From assembly GCF_003265705.1 (NCBI RefSeq), contig NW_020312785.1:132616968-132680967 (forward strand): 64,000 nucleotides of DNA, read 5' to 3'. Numbering within the stretch: the first letter of the stretch is position 1; each line of letters starts with the position of its first letter. The notes under the pieces were generated by a model. It ran no database searches and was not told where the DNA came from. It was given only the letters and a program-made list of their open reading frames with translations. This DNA is from Callorhinus ursinus. Its lineage: Eukaryota > Chordata > Mammalia > Carnivora > Otariidae. Shown piece after piece: positions 24,817-35,643 of the stretch. A program made the translations under genes and the position numbers.

Positions 24817-26647
24817 CCCAATCCTCTTGGGTGATTTTTCCCTGGGCTTTAGGGAGTTTCTTCACATGCATGTTCTGATCAGCACTCTGAGAGTTCAGAG
24901 GAACCCAACTCAGTTCTTGGGTATTTCTTTGTGTAGCATTCTCCTTTCTGGAACTCTGCCCTGAGAACTCTAGCCATCCTGGGCTCTCAGCCTCACAACT
25001 CTGTTTCCTCAACTCCAGGAGACTGCTGGGCTTTGTCTGAGCCCCCAACCGAACCCTGAACTGCAGTTTGGAAGCTCTTCAGGCAGTAAGTTGGAGCAAT
25101 GCTAGGGCTCTCCTCATTTGTTTCTTTTCTTTAACAAATGCTTATTCTACATTGCCTGATGTTCAATGTCTTGGAAGCCATTTTTTCTTACATTTTGTTT
25201 GGTTTTAGTTAAAAAAAATTTTTCCCAGCCATAAGAATAAATCATATCCCTGTTACTCCATTTTGTCTTGAAGCAGAAGCCCTGCTTTCGACATTTTTGA
25301 GATTCAGTTAGAATTAAATCTAGATCAGGGGGCAAAAGCTACCTGTTCCATAGCTGAATCTTTCTCGAGAGTGTTTGGTGTTTACAAATAAGTTGTCAAT
25401 CCTGAAAAATAACGGAGTTTTCATATAAAAATCCAGATTTCCAGCTATTCTTGAAACATCTTTTCTGGAACTATCTCAAATCAACTGTAGTGTATTTAGA
25501 ATCTAACTTTTAGCAGTCAAGGCTTTGGAGGTGAATTGGTGGGGGTAAGACCTGGGCTGCACATCTTCATTGCTCCCAGTTTCACTCTCCATTCTTCTCC
25601 ATCCCTTCCTGTGTCCAGGAGGTTGACCTCTATAAGTGCATCAAAAGATTTCCTGGCTCTCTGGTTTCTCACTGGGGTCAGCCTATCAGGGACACTGGCA
25701 AGGGATTAGTGCGGGAAGAGGCAGGATGAGAGTCTGGCTTCCTCTTTGCTAGCTTGGTCAAGTCCTTCTTTGAAAGGCTGCAGCTTTTGACAAATGGCCT
25801 TATCACACTGTTCTCTCTCTCTGGGTTCCAGTGACCCTGCCTAAGTACAAGGGGGCTAGGAAACATAGAGAAACCAATGGAATACTTAATGAATATTATT
25901 GCCCTGACTATAGAGACTCCTGCAGGAACATTTCTTTCTCAGTGACAAGCTAAATTCTCTTTGCTGACAGGGACAGAGTAGTGGGAAGGAGTTATTTAAG
26001 GCGTCCACCTCCAGATTAAGATTTAATTGTATTCCTAGAGATTCTCTTCTGTTTATGTTCTGTCTTTCAGAAGGGTGTTTCATCAATATGACTAGGATCA
26101 CCTCCCTCAGTCTAGTCTATTTACACAATCTGTTTTGACAGCTCTGAGCAGAAGAGTCCCTAAAGGAAATATTAGATATCACCATACCATTCTATTCTAA
26201 TCATATTTTATGTTCTGTAATCTCAGCTTAATGATATTCTGCTCTGGAGCACAAATACACACTCATGTATGTGGAAACAGGCATGCACATGAATTTTTGT
26301 ACACGACCTCAATTCATGTTTCTCTGTGCTTTTCTGCAGCAGCTATGTGGTCTCTATCTGCAGGCTTCTAAATATTTAGTGATGAGACTGTCTAATTAGT
26401 TGATTCATTAAATCAACAATCACCTTTTGTTTACCAAGGTGTAAAATGCCTTTACCAAGAAGTAAAATGCCAAAGAATGTTCTTGGATTTTAGATTTATA
26501 AGATAAAGATAAAACCTGCCTGCCAAGATTAAGAATACCAGCAAATATGTAGGATACAAGACATAGGTTCTGTGGATTCACTACCCCAGAGTTGAGTATA
26601 GGTCAAAGTGCAAGAAGAAATAGACATAACTTCATGACAGGCTTAGA
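24817..26647. other. Intergenic, no gene seen
   Basis: No recognisable repeat or exon; short ORFs only. Confidence 0.45.
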
Positions 26648-26858
26648 TTTTTTTTTTTAAGATTTATTTATTTATTTTAGAGAGAGAAACACAGTATGAG
26701 TGGGAGGGGGCAGATGGGGAGGAAAAGAGGGAGAGAATCTCAAGCAGACTCCGCAGTGAGCATGGAAGCTGACCCGGGGCTTGATCCCAGGACACTGAGA
26801 TCATGACCTGAGTCACCCAAGAGTCGATGCTTAACCGACTGCGCCACCCAGGTGCCCC
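26648..26858 (-). mobile_element. Carnivore SINE (SINEC), reverse
   Basis: T-rich start, 'gatcatgacctgagtcaccc' and 'accgactgcgccacccaggt'. Short flanking repeat ttaga. Confidence 0.9.
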
Positions 26859-28000
26859 TTAGAAAAAAATAAAGAAGCAGAAAGATTAATTATTAATTAT
26901 TGATCCATTTAGATCTTAAATCTTGTTCATTCCCTGAAAAGCAACAAAAACAATAATAAAAACTATGCTTTAGAATGTAATGTTTTCATGACTATTTTAC
27001 AGGCCCCTGAAATGTTTTGTTTAAAACATAGGGTCCAACTCACGGTATGCTGCAGAGCTGATGGAGTCCTCAGGGGCCGTGGCCCACCCGGGAACACTGT
27101 GGCTCTCGGCTCTGCCTCTGTGTGATGTGGGATGGACGGAGCCAGAGCAGTGTCCGAGGTGCCTCCCCGCTCTCCGGTTCAGTGACTCGGGGACTGATGA
27201 TTGGTTTGGGGACTTAAGAAGTCCTATTTAACAGAAGTCCATGTTCTCAGGGCATTAAAATTGGACATTACAAAAAGAAAGGGGGACAATCACAGAGTGA
27301 TATAGCCTTCCTGGTGGCCTGTGGAATAGGCTCCAATTCTGTATCTGGGATGGGGAAGGGGGTAGGATCACAGCAACAGCATCTGCATGTTAAAATCTAC
27401 CCTTGATCTTTTTAGAATCACTATGATATTCTCAGTCACTGAGTCCATCTCAGTTTCAGAAGTTCTGGGCTGTGAATTGTGGATAGTACCCTGACAGTCC
27501 CACGACTCTCCCCGACTCTTCCCTTCCTTAGATCTCCTCCTCAAACCTTCCTTTCACTCCAGACTAAGTGGTAGAAACCACTTCTCTTTACTTGTCATGG
27601 ATGAAATCATCATCTCCCTAGAACAACCATCAAGTTATTCAATAGTCCTTTTTTATCACGTACAATCTGCATATGATGCTTCACCTTATCAGTTCTTGAA
27701 ATATACCTGTAAGGGGATTAGGAGATTGATAATTTGTCCTGGGAGCACAAAAGCAAATAGAAACATATTTTATCACTTTGTTATGCGCTGGTTTCATGTG
27801 ATTTCTTAGCAATTTGTGTGTAGCAAACTGTTTCAGTAAATGTGTATCATCTGCTAAATCTTACCAATTCATGCACTTTGTCCACTTTCTCATTCAATTT
27901 TCTATGGCCCATGTTCCCCAGAGGGCCATAGTTGTTTTCTTGTGATGATACAGAAAGACCAGAGATCTCGGCTTTTTGGTTTACTCCATTTATCACATTT
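26859..28000. other. Intergenic, no gene seen
   Basis: A moderately CpG-containing patch at 27040-27210; otherwise featureless. Confidence 0.4.
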
Positions 28001-28014
28001 AAAGTGTCATTGAG

Positions 28015-28683
28015 AATCACTGCCCTGAAGAGACACTTGCACCCCCACGTTCACTGCAGTATCATTCACAATATCTAAAACATGGAAATAACCTAAGTGT
28101 ACACTGATAGATGAATGGATAATAAAAACTGACATATATATATGTATATACATATATATATTTAAAAAAGAAGAAAATCTTGCCTTCTATGACAACATGG
28201 ATTGACCTAGAGGGTGTTATCTTAAGTGAAATAAGTCAGACAAAGACAAATACTGTATGATCTCACTTATATGTGGAACCTAAACAAGCCAAACTCATAG
28301 AAATAGAGAATAAAATGTTGTCTGCCAGGTGCTGGTGGTGGGGGCATAAGGAAAATGGGGAGATGTTGGTCAAAGGGTGGAAGAGTATAAAGGGTCCAGT
28401 TATAAGATGAGTAAGTCCTGAGGATCTAATATGGCAGCATGGTGACCATAGTTAACAATACTGTATTACATACTTGAAAGTTGCTAAGAGAGTAGATCTT
28501 AAATGTTCTCACCACATACAAACAAGTGGTTATTACTTGATGTGATGGAAGTGTTAACTAACCTTATTGTGATAATCATTTCACAAAATATACATGTATT
28601 AAATCATTAGGTTGTACCCCTTAAACTTACACAATATTATATGTCAATTATATCCCAAAATATGGGGAAAATATATGTTAAAA
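28015..28683 (+). mobile_element. LINE-1 3' fragment, older subfamily
   Basis: ORF2 end ('ctagagggtgttatcttaag', 'tgtatgatctcacttatatg') and 3' UTR ending 'tcaattatatcccaaaatat'. Perfect 14-bp duplication aaagtgtcattgag at 28001-28014 and 28684-28697. This is the last lineage-type element before the EOMES repeat desert. Confidence 0.88.
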
Positions 28684-28779
28684 AAAGTGTCATTGAGTTA
28701 AACTTTCTCATGTATATGTAATTGATAATAACAGATGTACTGGAATTTATTTACCTTGTGAAACCCTAATGAAATAATG

Positions 28780-29332
28780 GATCTAGTGGACAATCATCAA
28801 TGGACAATGGCATGCCCCAAGGAGAGACAAGCCAGACATCACGAACCTCCTGATGGAATATTATTACCCATGAAATATTGTTGCCAAAATATAGAACTTG
28901 AATCAGATCAAGTTTTCATATGTAATTACCACTTTACTGGAAATACAAGGGTCAGAGGATCAGGTTATCACCATGGGGATGCAATCAGCAAAATACAGGC
29001 CAAGGAGAAAAGGGTATGGGGTAAGTGGACCTCCAGGAGAGAAAGTTTACTTTTCCTTTGAGCCGTTAAAAGGGGAAATTCGGTCGCCCTCAAGATCAGC
29101 GTCCCCATCTTGTTAAAAAAAAAAAAATGTTCCTAACTTCAGGCAATATTCAGTTTCGGGCGGGTGGGAACCTGGAAAATCAGACAGAATGAATGCTCAG
29201 ACTTCTGCAACATATTGTAAGGAAAAAATAAAAGAGGAGAGCAAGGGGAAGATGTCTTGAATGAGAGAATTACGTGACACAACAGCCAGATGTGTGGGAC
29301 TTGTGTGGCTCCTGACTCAAATGAACCAACTG

Positions 29333-29365
<33 letters not shown>

Positions 29366-29700
29366 AACGGAAGAACAAAAACAAAAACTTTGAGACAATA
29401 AGGGAAACATCTGGATATTTCACGATATTAAGAAGTTATTGTTAATTCTGTAGGTGTGATAAATTATGAATATATATACATATTTTGAAGAATCCTTATG
29501 TTTTAGGTCTGAGTATGGAAATAATTGTGGATTAGATGTCAGGATTGCTGGGATTTGTGGATGAGGTGGGGGTTATAGGAGGAAACAAGAGCAGCCATGA
29601 GTTGATGATTGTTGTAGCTGGAAGACAGATAAATGAGGGTCCACTGCTCTTTACTTTGGTGTATGTTTGAAATTTTCCGTAATTTTTTGAACGAATAAAG
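28780..29700 (+). repeat. Ancient mammalian interspersed repeat, split by a 174-bp insert
   Basis: The left half (28780-28998, e.g. 'aatggcatgccccaaggaga') and right half (29185-29700, e.g. 'atattaagaagttattgtta', 'tgtttgaaattttccgtaat') look like one old element, whose family name I cannot give. The middle, 28999-29172, is foreign to it. Confidence 0.45.
28999..29172 (+). repeat. Direct-repeat unit, copy A (probable daughter)
   Basis: Starts ggccaaggagaaaagg and ends gggaacc. About 90% identical by eye to 30525-30699, including an internal poly-A run and 'gagagaaagtttacttttcc'. Confidence 0.9.
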
Positions 29701-30059
29701 AATCTTTCATTTGCCAATGCATTTGAGCTTACCATCACATATCATGTATAAAATCCGTAATTAGTAATGCCTACTAAGACTTGGAGCTACGCAACGGTTT
29801 CCAAAGCAGTTCATTTACAATCTCATTTCTTCCTCCTGGGTACTACTGGGCGAGGTCGGTGTTGTACCACTTCGCAGAAATGAATGAAGCTCAAGGAAGC
29901 CCAGGGCAATTGCTGCCTTGAAGCCACCGGCCAGAACTAGAACGTAGAGTCTTAGAAATTCCACATTCTGGGCTCCTCCCCTAACACCAAGAAGCTTTAA
30001 AAGGGAAGAGTGGGAGCGGGATAGAGAAAATAACTGTTTACAGAACGCTCCAGGACCTG

Positions 30060-30240
30060 ACAAAACAGCGACTTCGGGAGTGGAAGTCCTGGGCGGCTGG
30101 GCCCATACTCGCCGTGGCCACCAGATGGCGAAGGCTGCTCGCCGCCCAGGGGAGAACCGCGCCGGGCGCGGAAACGGCAGGGAGACCCAAGGCCAAGGGC
30201 AAGGCGCTCCGACACTCCGCGGAAAGCTGAGCCGAGCCTA
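30060..30240. promoter_or_regulatory. Small CpG-rich patch
   Basis: Dense CG ('gccgcccaggggagaaccgc', 'gcgccgggcgcggaaacggc') in otherwise average DNA. Confidence 0.55.
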
Positions 30241-30524
30241 AAGTTAAAGAAGTTGCTGCGCGAGTCCTGCTGCCTCCATAAGCTTATAGAAGCAAGTTTA
30301 AGGCTTTTTAAGGAGACCCGAATGTGGGGAGATTAAAGTGGAGGGTGCACGCCTTGCTGCCTAAAATGAGCACTAACTCGCGCTTCGGGGTGGGTCAGGG
30401 ATCCCTCAGAAGCCCAGAAACTTTGGGGACCGTTGCTGAGGGCCTGCTCCGTAGGTGGCTCTGCTAAATCCTTCGCCTGGAGAACTCGACGCTCTTCTTT
30501 GGCGAAGCGCAAAGGACTACTAGG

Positions 30525-30699
30525 GCCGAAGGAGAAAAGGGTATGGGGTAAATGGACCTTCAGGAGAGAAAGTTTACTTTTCCTTTAAGCCGTTAAAAGG
30601 GGAAATTCAGTGGCCCTCAAGGTCAGCGACCCCGTCATGTTAAAAAAAAAAAATGTTCGTATCTTCAGGCGGTATTCAGTTTCACACTGGGCGGGAACC
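30525..30699 (+). repeat. Direct-repeat unit, copy B (probable source)
   Basis: Same unit in a CpG-containing, non-repetitive context downstream of EOMES, about 1.53 kb from copy A and in the same orientation. Confidence 0.9.
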
Positions 30700-31179
30700 C
30701 CAAGTGTGTGCGCTGGGCGCAGGCCTCGTCCTCTACCCAGACGAGGATAGGCGCAGGTCGACAGATCGCGCGGGTTTGAATCCACCCGGGCCGGAGCTTG
30801 CGTACTCGAAAGCCTAAAAAACTTGAGGGATGGGGCACGGAGGAGATGGGGATTTCAAAGAAGGGGACTCAATCGGGCTCACCAACAGTTTCGCAAATTG
30901 TCTTTAAAAAGCGCCTCCTGGTGACGCCGAAATCTCCGCAAGGTGAAAGCCCAACTTTTGGAGTCGGCGTGCAGCTTAGTGGGGAACATCGCGGGGCGAA
31001 CGTGAAAAAAAGGAAGGATGCAGCCAGCATCCAGGCGAGTGGAAAACGAGTGATTCTAATTTCTGTCCCTACTGGAGGTTCAATTTCGATTAAAATCAAG
31101 GGCATGCGGGAACGTTTTTACTGCGGTGCGTTTCCGTGACACCTGCAAATTTTTACCAGAATCGCATCATCACCCCCTC

Positions 31180-31189
<10 letters not shown>

Positions 31190-31222
<33 letters not shown>
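31190..31222. repeat. (CA)n microsatellite
   Basis: About 16 CA units downstream of EOMES. Confidence 0.93.
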
Positions 31223-31225
<3 letters not shown>

Positions 31226-31979
31226 ATTTGGTTCAGAAAGAAGGAAGTGACTGCAGAGGAAAAGGGAAGACTGTGAGTCTGCCTTTACCTCCAGGTTTAA
31301 AGCTAATCAAAGGTGTCCGTAGAAGGACGCTAGGACCAAAAGCTGATCTGGAGCTTGAAACTCTCCATTACGGAGTTGGGAGAGGCTCTGCTGCAGAATC
31401 CAAGCGGGCTCCAAACCCCGGCCCTAGTTCACAGTTGGCGCGCTGGTATGCCGCTTTCCCCATCGCCTACTTCTTTTCGTATCCTTCCAGCCTTTCCCAG
31501 TGGGCGGTTCCCCAGCCCACCCCGAGGACAGCTACCCCAGGTCCCAGCAATTCGCAGCTTCGGCACCCAGGAGGAGGAATCCTGGGACTAAGGGGAGCGA
31601 ACTTGGGCCGGGGAGTGGAGGGAAGCCCCGCCCCGAGGTCTTCCCAAAGCAGAAAAGACGTCCGGGAGCTACGCGGGAGCTATTTTTTTTTTTCATTTGC
31701 CTTAAAAAAGAAAAAAGAAAACTCGAACAACCAAAAAAAAAAAAAAATGGCTATGTAAAGGACAGCGTGGGAAATGGCAAACAACAGCCTTTCCAAATCA
31801 GAGTCGGGTCCTTTTTGCACTTCGTTTTCCTCTGGGCTTTCGTTGCGGTTTATTCGCTTTACTGTGTGCTTTTGTTTGGAGCAGGAACGGAGGTGAAGCG
31901 AATCCCGGCGGAGCAGCAGACCCCCAAGCCGGGGTCTCCACCCTGCGCCGGGAACGCCGCCTGAGCGGGTGCAAACGCG

Positions 31980-32180
31980 GGGACCCTGGCAGAGAATGTA
32001 AACAAACGGGGCGCCGAGCCCTTGATCATTATTTAAATAGAGGTTTGTTTATCAGTGTCATCCTAGGAGGATTAATTAGATACATCTCTTCACAATTTGG
32101 TGTCTGACACTCCATCTTAGGAATGCCTTATCACAAGGTGTTAATTGGGGCCACTCAGCCACTTACGTTTCTATTAAACA
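31980..32180. promoter_or_regulatory. Candidate enhancer: motif cluster 3' of EOMES
   Basis: In 200 bp: gtaaaca (FOX), tgtttatc (FOX/GATA), ttaattag (homeobox), ttatcacaaggtgttaatt (T-box half-site AGGTGT next to a homeobox core). No ORF and no repeat. Function is inference. Confidence 0.4.
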
Positions 32181-32399
32181 CTGTGAGGGACTTTTCACAA
32201 GTACCAGGTTCTTTTTACTGTACGGTGCAAAAATATACAGGACTCGAAATAGACTGGGGCCAGAGTCTGCTTTATCCCGGCGGTGATTGGCATTTGCGGG
32301 CTTTCTAGAGGCCAGAGCACTGTTTCGAAATTCCGTCGCTGCTCCCAGTTACGTTATAGTCCCTGGGGGGAGGGGGGGCGCTGACCAGGTTAGGGGGGC

Positions 32400-33440
32400 C
32401 GCGAGTCCTCCCGCCAGAGTCTGAATCTGTCATCCATAATAAATATACATAAACCAGATTTCAAGCTTTCGCTTCTAGCGTCGTAAAATTCCGGGCGGCT
32501 TTGACAAAGCTTTTTGAACAGGCACGGTCATAGACTTGGGGCTAGAGTCGGGGCCACCAAGGTCACGGGCGGCGCGGGAAGAGCTCCGGCCCAGGAAGGG
32601 TACAGGGAATGGGAAACTGGAGAGAGGCTCCTGGCGGCCTTAATTGGGCGCGGAAGAGGAGGAGGTCCCGGCTGATTGCTCGCCTCCCAGCAGCTAATCC
32701 TCTTAGCAGCTGCATTTCCGCGCCACGCAGTTTAGCAAAATGACCCTCCCGGCCAGACCTTTACCCCGGGAGGGTCAGGAAGGGGCTGGGGAGGTTTGCA
32801 AGCTGGGCCAGAAGCCGTCTGCTGATAAGCCTGGCGGGACGTCTGGCGGGGGTGGGGGGACAAAGGGCCCTCCGCCCCAGTCCTGGGTTTAACTTTTCGG
32901 CGGGCCTAGGGCTCAGCCAGGGGATGGGGTGGCCTTCGGCCTCCTGGGGAAGGAGAGCCAAATAAACGGAGCTAGACTCAGGGCGAACGGCTCCCCGGCC
33001 GCTGTTTGCAGAGTGGAGCTGCACGGGACGACTGGAATCCTCATTTGTAAGTGTCGCGCCCGCTCCTCGCCCGCGCCGCCGCCGCAGCGTCCGCAGCGTC
33101 CCTGGCCGAATTTGGCCGCCCGCGACGCGCCCCGGCCAGCAGCTACCGAGGCGAGCAGCCCGCGGCGGCGGGTGCGCTTGGGGGCTCCGTGTAGAAAAAA
33201 AAGCCGCAGGTTGGAGCAGAAGCTGAGCTGTGGGCGGCCCGCTTCCCGCCGCACTGCAGGGACCAGTAACTCGTGGGCGCTCAAAGGGCCGCGGGGGTTC
33301 CCGGGGAGCCCACGTGGGTCCAGGGACGGGTGGACCCAAGAAAGCCTAGGAAAAAGCCCAGAGAACGAAGTGGTCACGGGCCGAGACAGGGCCCGGAATC
33401 CAAGGGCTGGGGGCCGAGCTTTTCCAGGCCGAGTTAAGCC
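32400..33440. promoter_or_regulatory. CpG island downstream of EOMES
   Basis: High CG density, peaking at 33050-33200 (gccgccgccgcagcgtccgc). Long ORFs exist on both strands (32929-33576 plus, 32913-33560 minus), which is the expected effect of composition, not a gene. Confidence 0.7.
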
Positions 33441-33631
33441 TAGCAGAGGCAATCCTGCATCTCTGCAACCTCCCCTCTCCCCCACCCCCACCTCCACCGG
33501 CCCAATACCCATTGTCCAGACTTCCCAGTGGGGTGAGGAAATAAACCCATTCGTCTTCAAGAAAAAAAGAAGATAAACAAAGGCAACCCCACCCCCTCAT
33601 GACTCAGTGTCCACTTACAGATTCTAGAACC

Positions 33632-33679
33632 TGGGAGTGGGGGTGGGGGTGGGGGTGGGGTGGTGATGGGGGGGGGGAC
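33632..33679 (+). other. G-rich tandem repeat, strong G-quadruplex potential
   Basis: (GTGGGG)n followed by a run of about ten G. Lies about 110 bp past the candidate distal EOMES poly(A) signal, on the non-coding strand of EOMES. Confidence 0.7.
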
Positions 33680-33788
33680 ACTTCATGCTGGAGAAGGGTG
33701 GAGAGGGAAGAAAAATAAGATCTTTAAAACAAAAGATTACAACTCCAAACAGAAGACAGAGCTATGCCTGTTCCCTTAATGAACCACA

Positions 33789-33794
33789 TTTATT
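33789..33794 (-). terminator. Candidate distal poly(A) signal of EOMES
   Basis: AATAAA on the minus strand about 1.1 kb past the stop. About 110 bp further downstream on the minus strand is a long run of C-rich repeats (G-rich on plus, 33632-33679). Confidence 0.5.
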
Positions 33795-34689
33795 AAAAAT
33801 GACTAAGACTGTACATAAAAATCCAAGATCTCTTAAAAAGCCTATAGGAGCTGTGGCATCAGGTTTTAGTTTCTTCACATTACTGAGCTGGGTAGTGGGG
33901 ATGGCAAAGAAAGAGGGTGAAATAGGGGAGTTTTCCTTACACACGTTTCAAGTTAGTACAGAGTAGCTGAATACATTCTTAACTATCTAAGAAGTAAACA
34001 GAATATTCCCCAATATCCGGGATGATGAGAGAACCTATCCCCCCCTGCCCTGCTGTCAGGTGATCTGTGAATTCTTGACAAAGCCAAAGCACCAATTTTC
34101 ATCATCTCAGACACGTAAGGAGACTATTTGTACAATATATCCCACAGTATTCTACAGTGTATCTAAGCACACACAAAACTGTACACTTTAAAATTATCTC
34201 TCTCTTTTTTTCTTTTTTGGCCACTCCCTTCCCTGCCCTTCTCCTCTCCTGAGTCCTACTAGCCACCCCAGCCCACAGCAGAGGCCTAGCCTGTGACACA
34301 GTCCTGAACTAGGGCCAAACATGGCTTGATTCGAAAGCCTAGGAGGAATCAAAGTCAGGTAAAGCCAGCACCTTCACATAAGGTTTTTCTCACCTCCCAG
34401 GCCTAGCTATTTTTTGTCCCTAGCAGAAAGTGACAGCAAAAAGTCCCCTGTTGAAGCTTAAGGCCCAGCCCTTCTCTTCTAGAAGCAAAACACCTTGCCA
34501 CTCCGGGATTCTCTTTGCTTACAGATTTACACATAGGAATGAGAACCAGATCTTTCAACTCATTGGCTAGCGCTCAGCACTCTGAATCTTCACAGCCCGA
34601 TTCTCTGAATGTTTAGTGCCTCCAATAAATAAATCCAAAACCTTGAATAACCTTCGAATTTTTAAAACGCTTTAAAGTCCTTCATTAAT

Positions 34690-34695
34690 TTTATT
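34690..34695 (-). terminator. Candidate proximal poly(A) signal of EOMES
   Basis: AATAAA on the minus strand about 210 nt past the stop codon. It may give a short 3' UTR form. Confidence 0.4.
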
Positions 34696-34904
34696 TAAGA
34701 AACAAAAAAATGCGAGGCTTGTTTCAGTTACCTGCAGCAATTAAAAAGCTTTGGCACCTTCTTTTAGAGGATTGCACAAAACGGGATGCATCAAGGTGGA
34801 ATGCAAACGTCTTTTTGGCAAACCTAGGCAAAGAAGACAACAAAAAACACCACCAAGTCCATCTGCAAAAAGTTAGCTCATTTTGATGAAGTTAAAATAA
34901 CTCT

Positions 34905-35643
34905 TTAGGGAGTTGTGTAAAAAGCATAATACCCCCCCATGCCTTTTGACGTGTCTTTACTGTACTCTTCAGAATTAATGTCCTCACACTTTATGGAGGG
35001 GGAATTTTCATTACTAGAGGTGCTGGGAGACAGCCGCCGTCGCTTACAAGCACTGGTGTATACCCCCGAATCGTTGGAATCCAGAGACTTGATGGAAGGG
35101 GGGGTCTCTATCCAAGAAGAGCTGATTTCTTCTTTGACTTTCTCCTTGGAGAGCTGATCCTCAGAGAACACAGGGGGGCTTGTTCTGGAGGTCCATGGGA
35201 GTCCAGCAGCCATCTTCCTCTGGTAAGAGCCTCGACCTCCCCACCCTGCCATGGCAGGGAAGGTTGGGTCAGGGTAATAGCCCAGGGCGTGGGACGTCTG
35301 GAGGGGCAAGGATTTAATACCATATGGGAGCAAGGTGCTGGAAGTATATTCAGACTCATAGGAACCGATGTCTAGTTTGTTGGTCCCAGGTTGCTGGACA
35401 GGCGTGACAAGCCACCGCTGGGGAGGGTTGACCACCTCTTCGTTCTGTTGGGGTGAAAGGAGCCCATTGGTCTGTGGCACGGTTCTCTCGCCATTATAAT
35501 ATCGGGCTTGAGGTAAAGTGTTGACAAAGGGCTCCGGGAAGAAGGACTGAACGCCGTACCGACCTCCAGGGACAATCTGATGGGATCTAGGAGAATCCGT
35601 GGGAGATGGAGTTAACCTGTCATTTTCTGAAGCGGTGTACATG
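34905..35643 (-). CDS. EOMES: EOMES exon 6 coding part
   Basis: 739 nt including TAA at 34905-34907, acceptor TTGTAG|CATGTAC. It encodes the conserved C-terminal domain of the TBR1/EOMES/TBX21 subfamily: [19 protein letters not shown], later [20 protein letters not shown], end AFYTTP. An internal acceptor (CCTAG) lies 57 nt inside the exon; see the separate entry. Confidence 0.97.

Larger units (their letters stand above)
33770..34904 (-). other. EOMES: EOMES 3' UTR (extent uncertain)
   Basis: Non-repetitive, AT-leaning sequence following the stop codon. AATAAA occurs on the minus strand at 34690-34695 (UTR about 210 nt) and 33789-33794 (UTR about 1.1 kb). No other canonical hexamer was seen between them. 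The distal end is a guess based on the second signal. Confidence 0.5.

Noticed and set aside
30771..30786. tRNA T-arm-like sequence gggtttgaatccaccc
   Set aside because: No matching acceptor, D or anticodon arms could be found around it; chance similarity.
31126..31964. ORFs of 210 and 154 codons
   Set aside because: Product includes a (TH)n run from the CA microsatellite and Lys runs from A-tracts; no domain.
32913..33576. Long ORFs of 215 codons on both strands
   Set aside because: They overlap in opposite directions inside a CpG island. Both products are low-complexity Arg/Pro/Ala-rich with no motif, so the length is an effect of few stop codons in GC-rich DNA.
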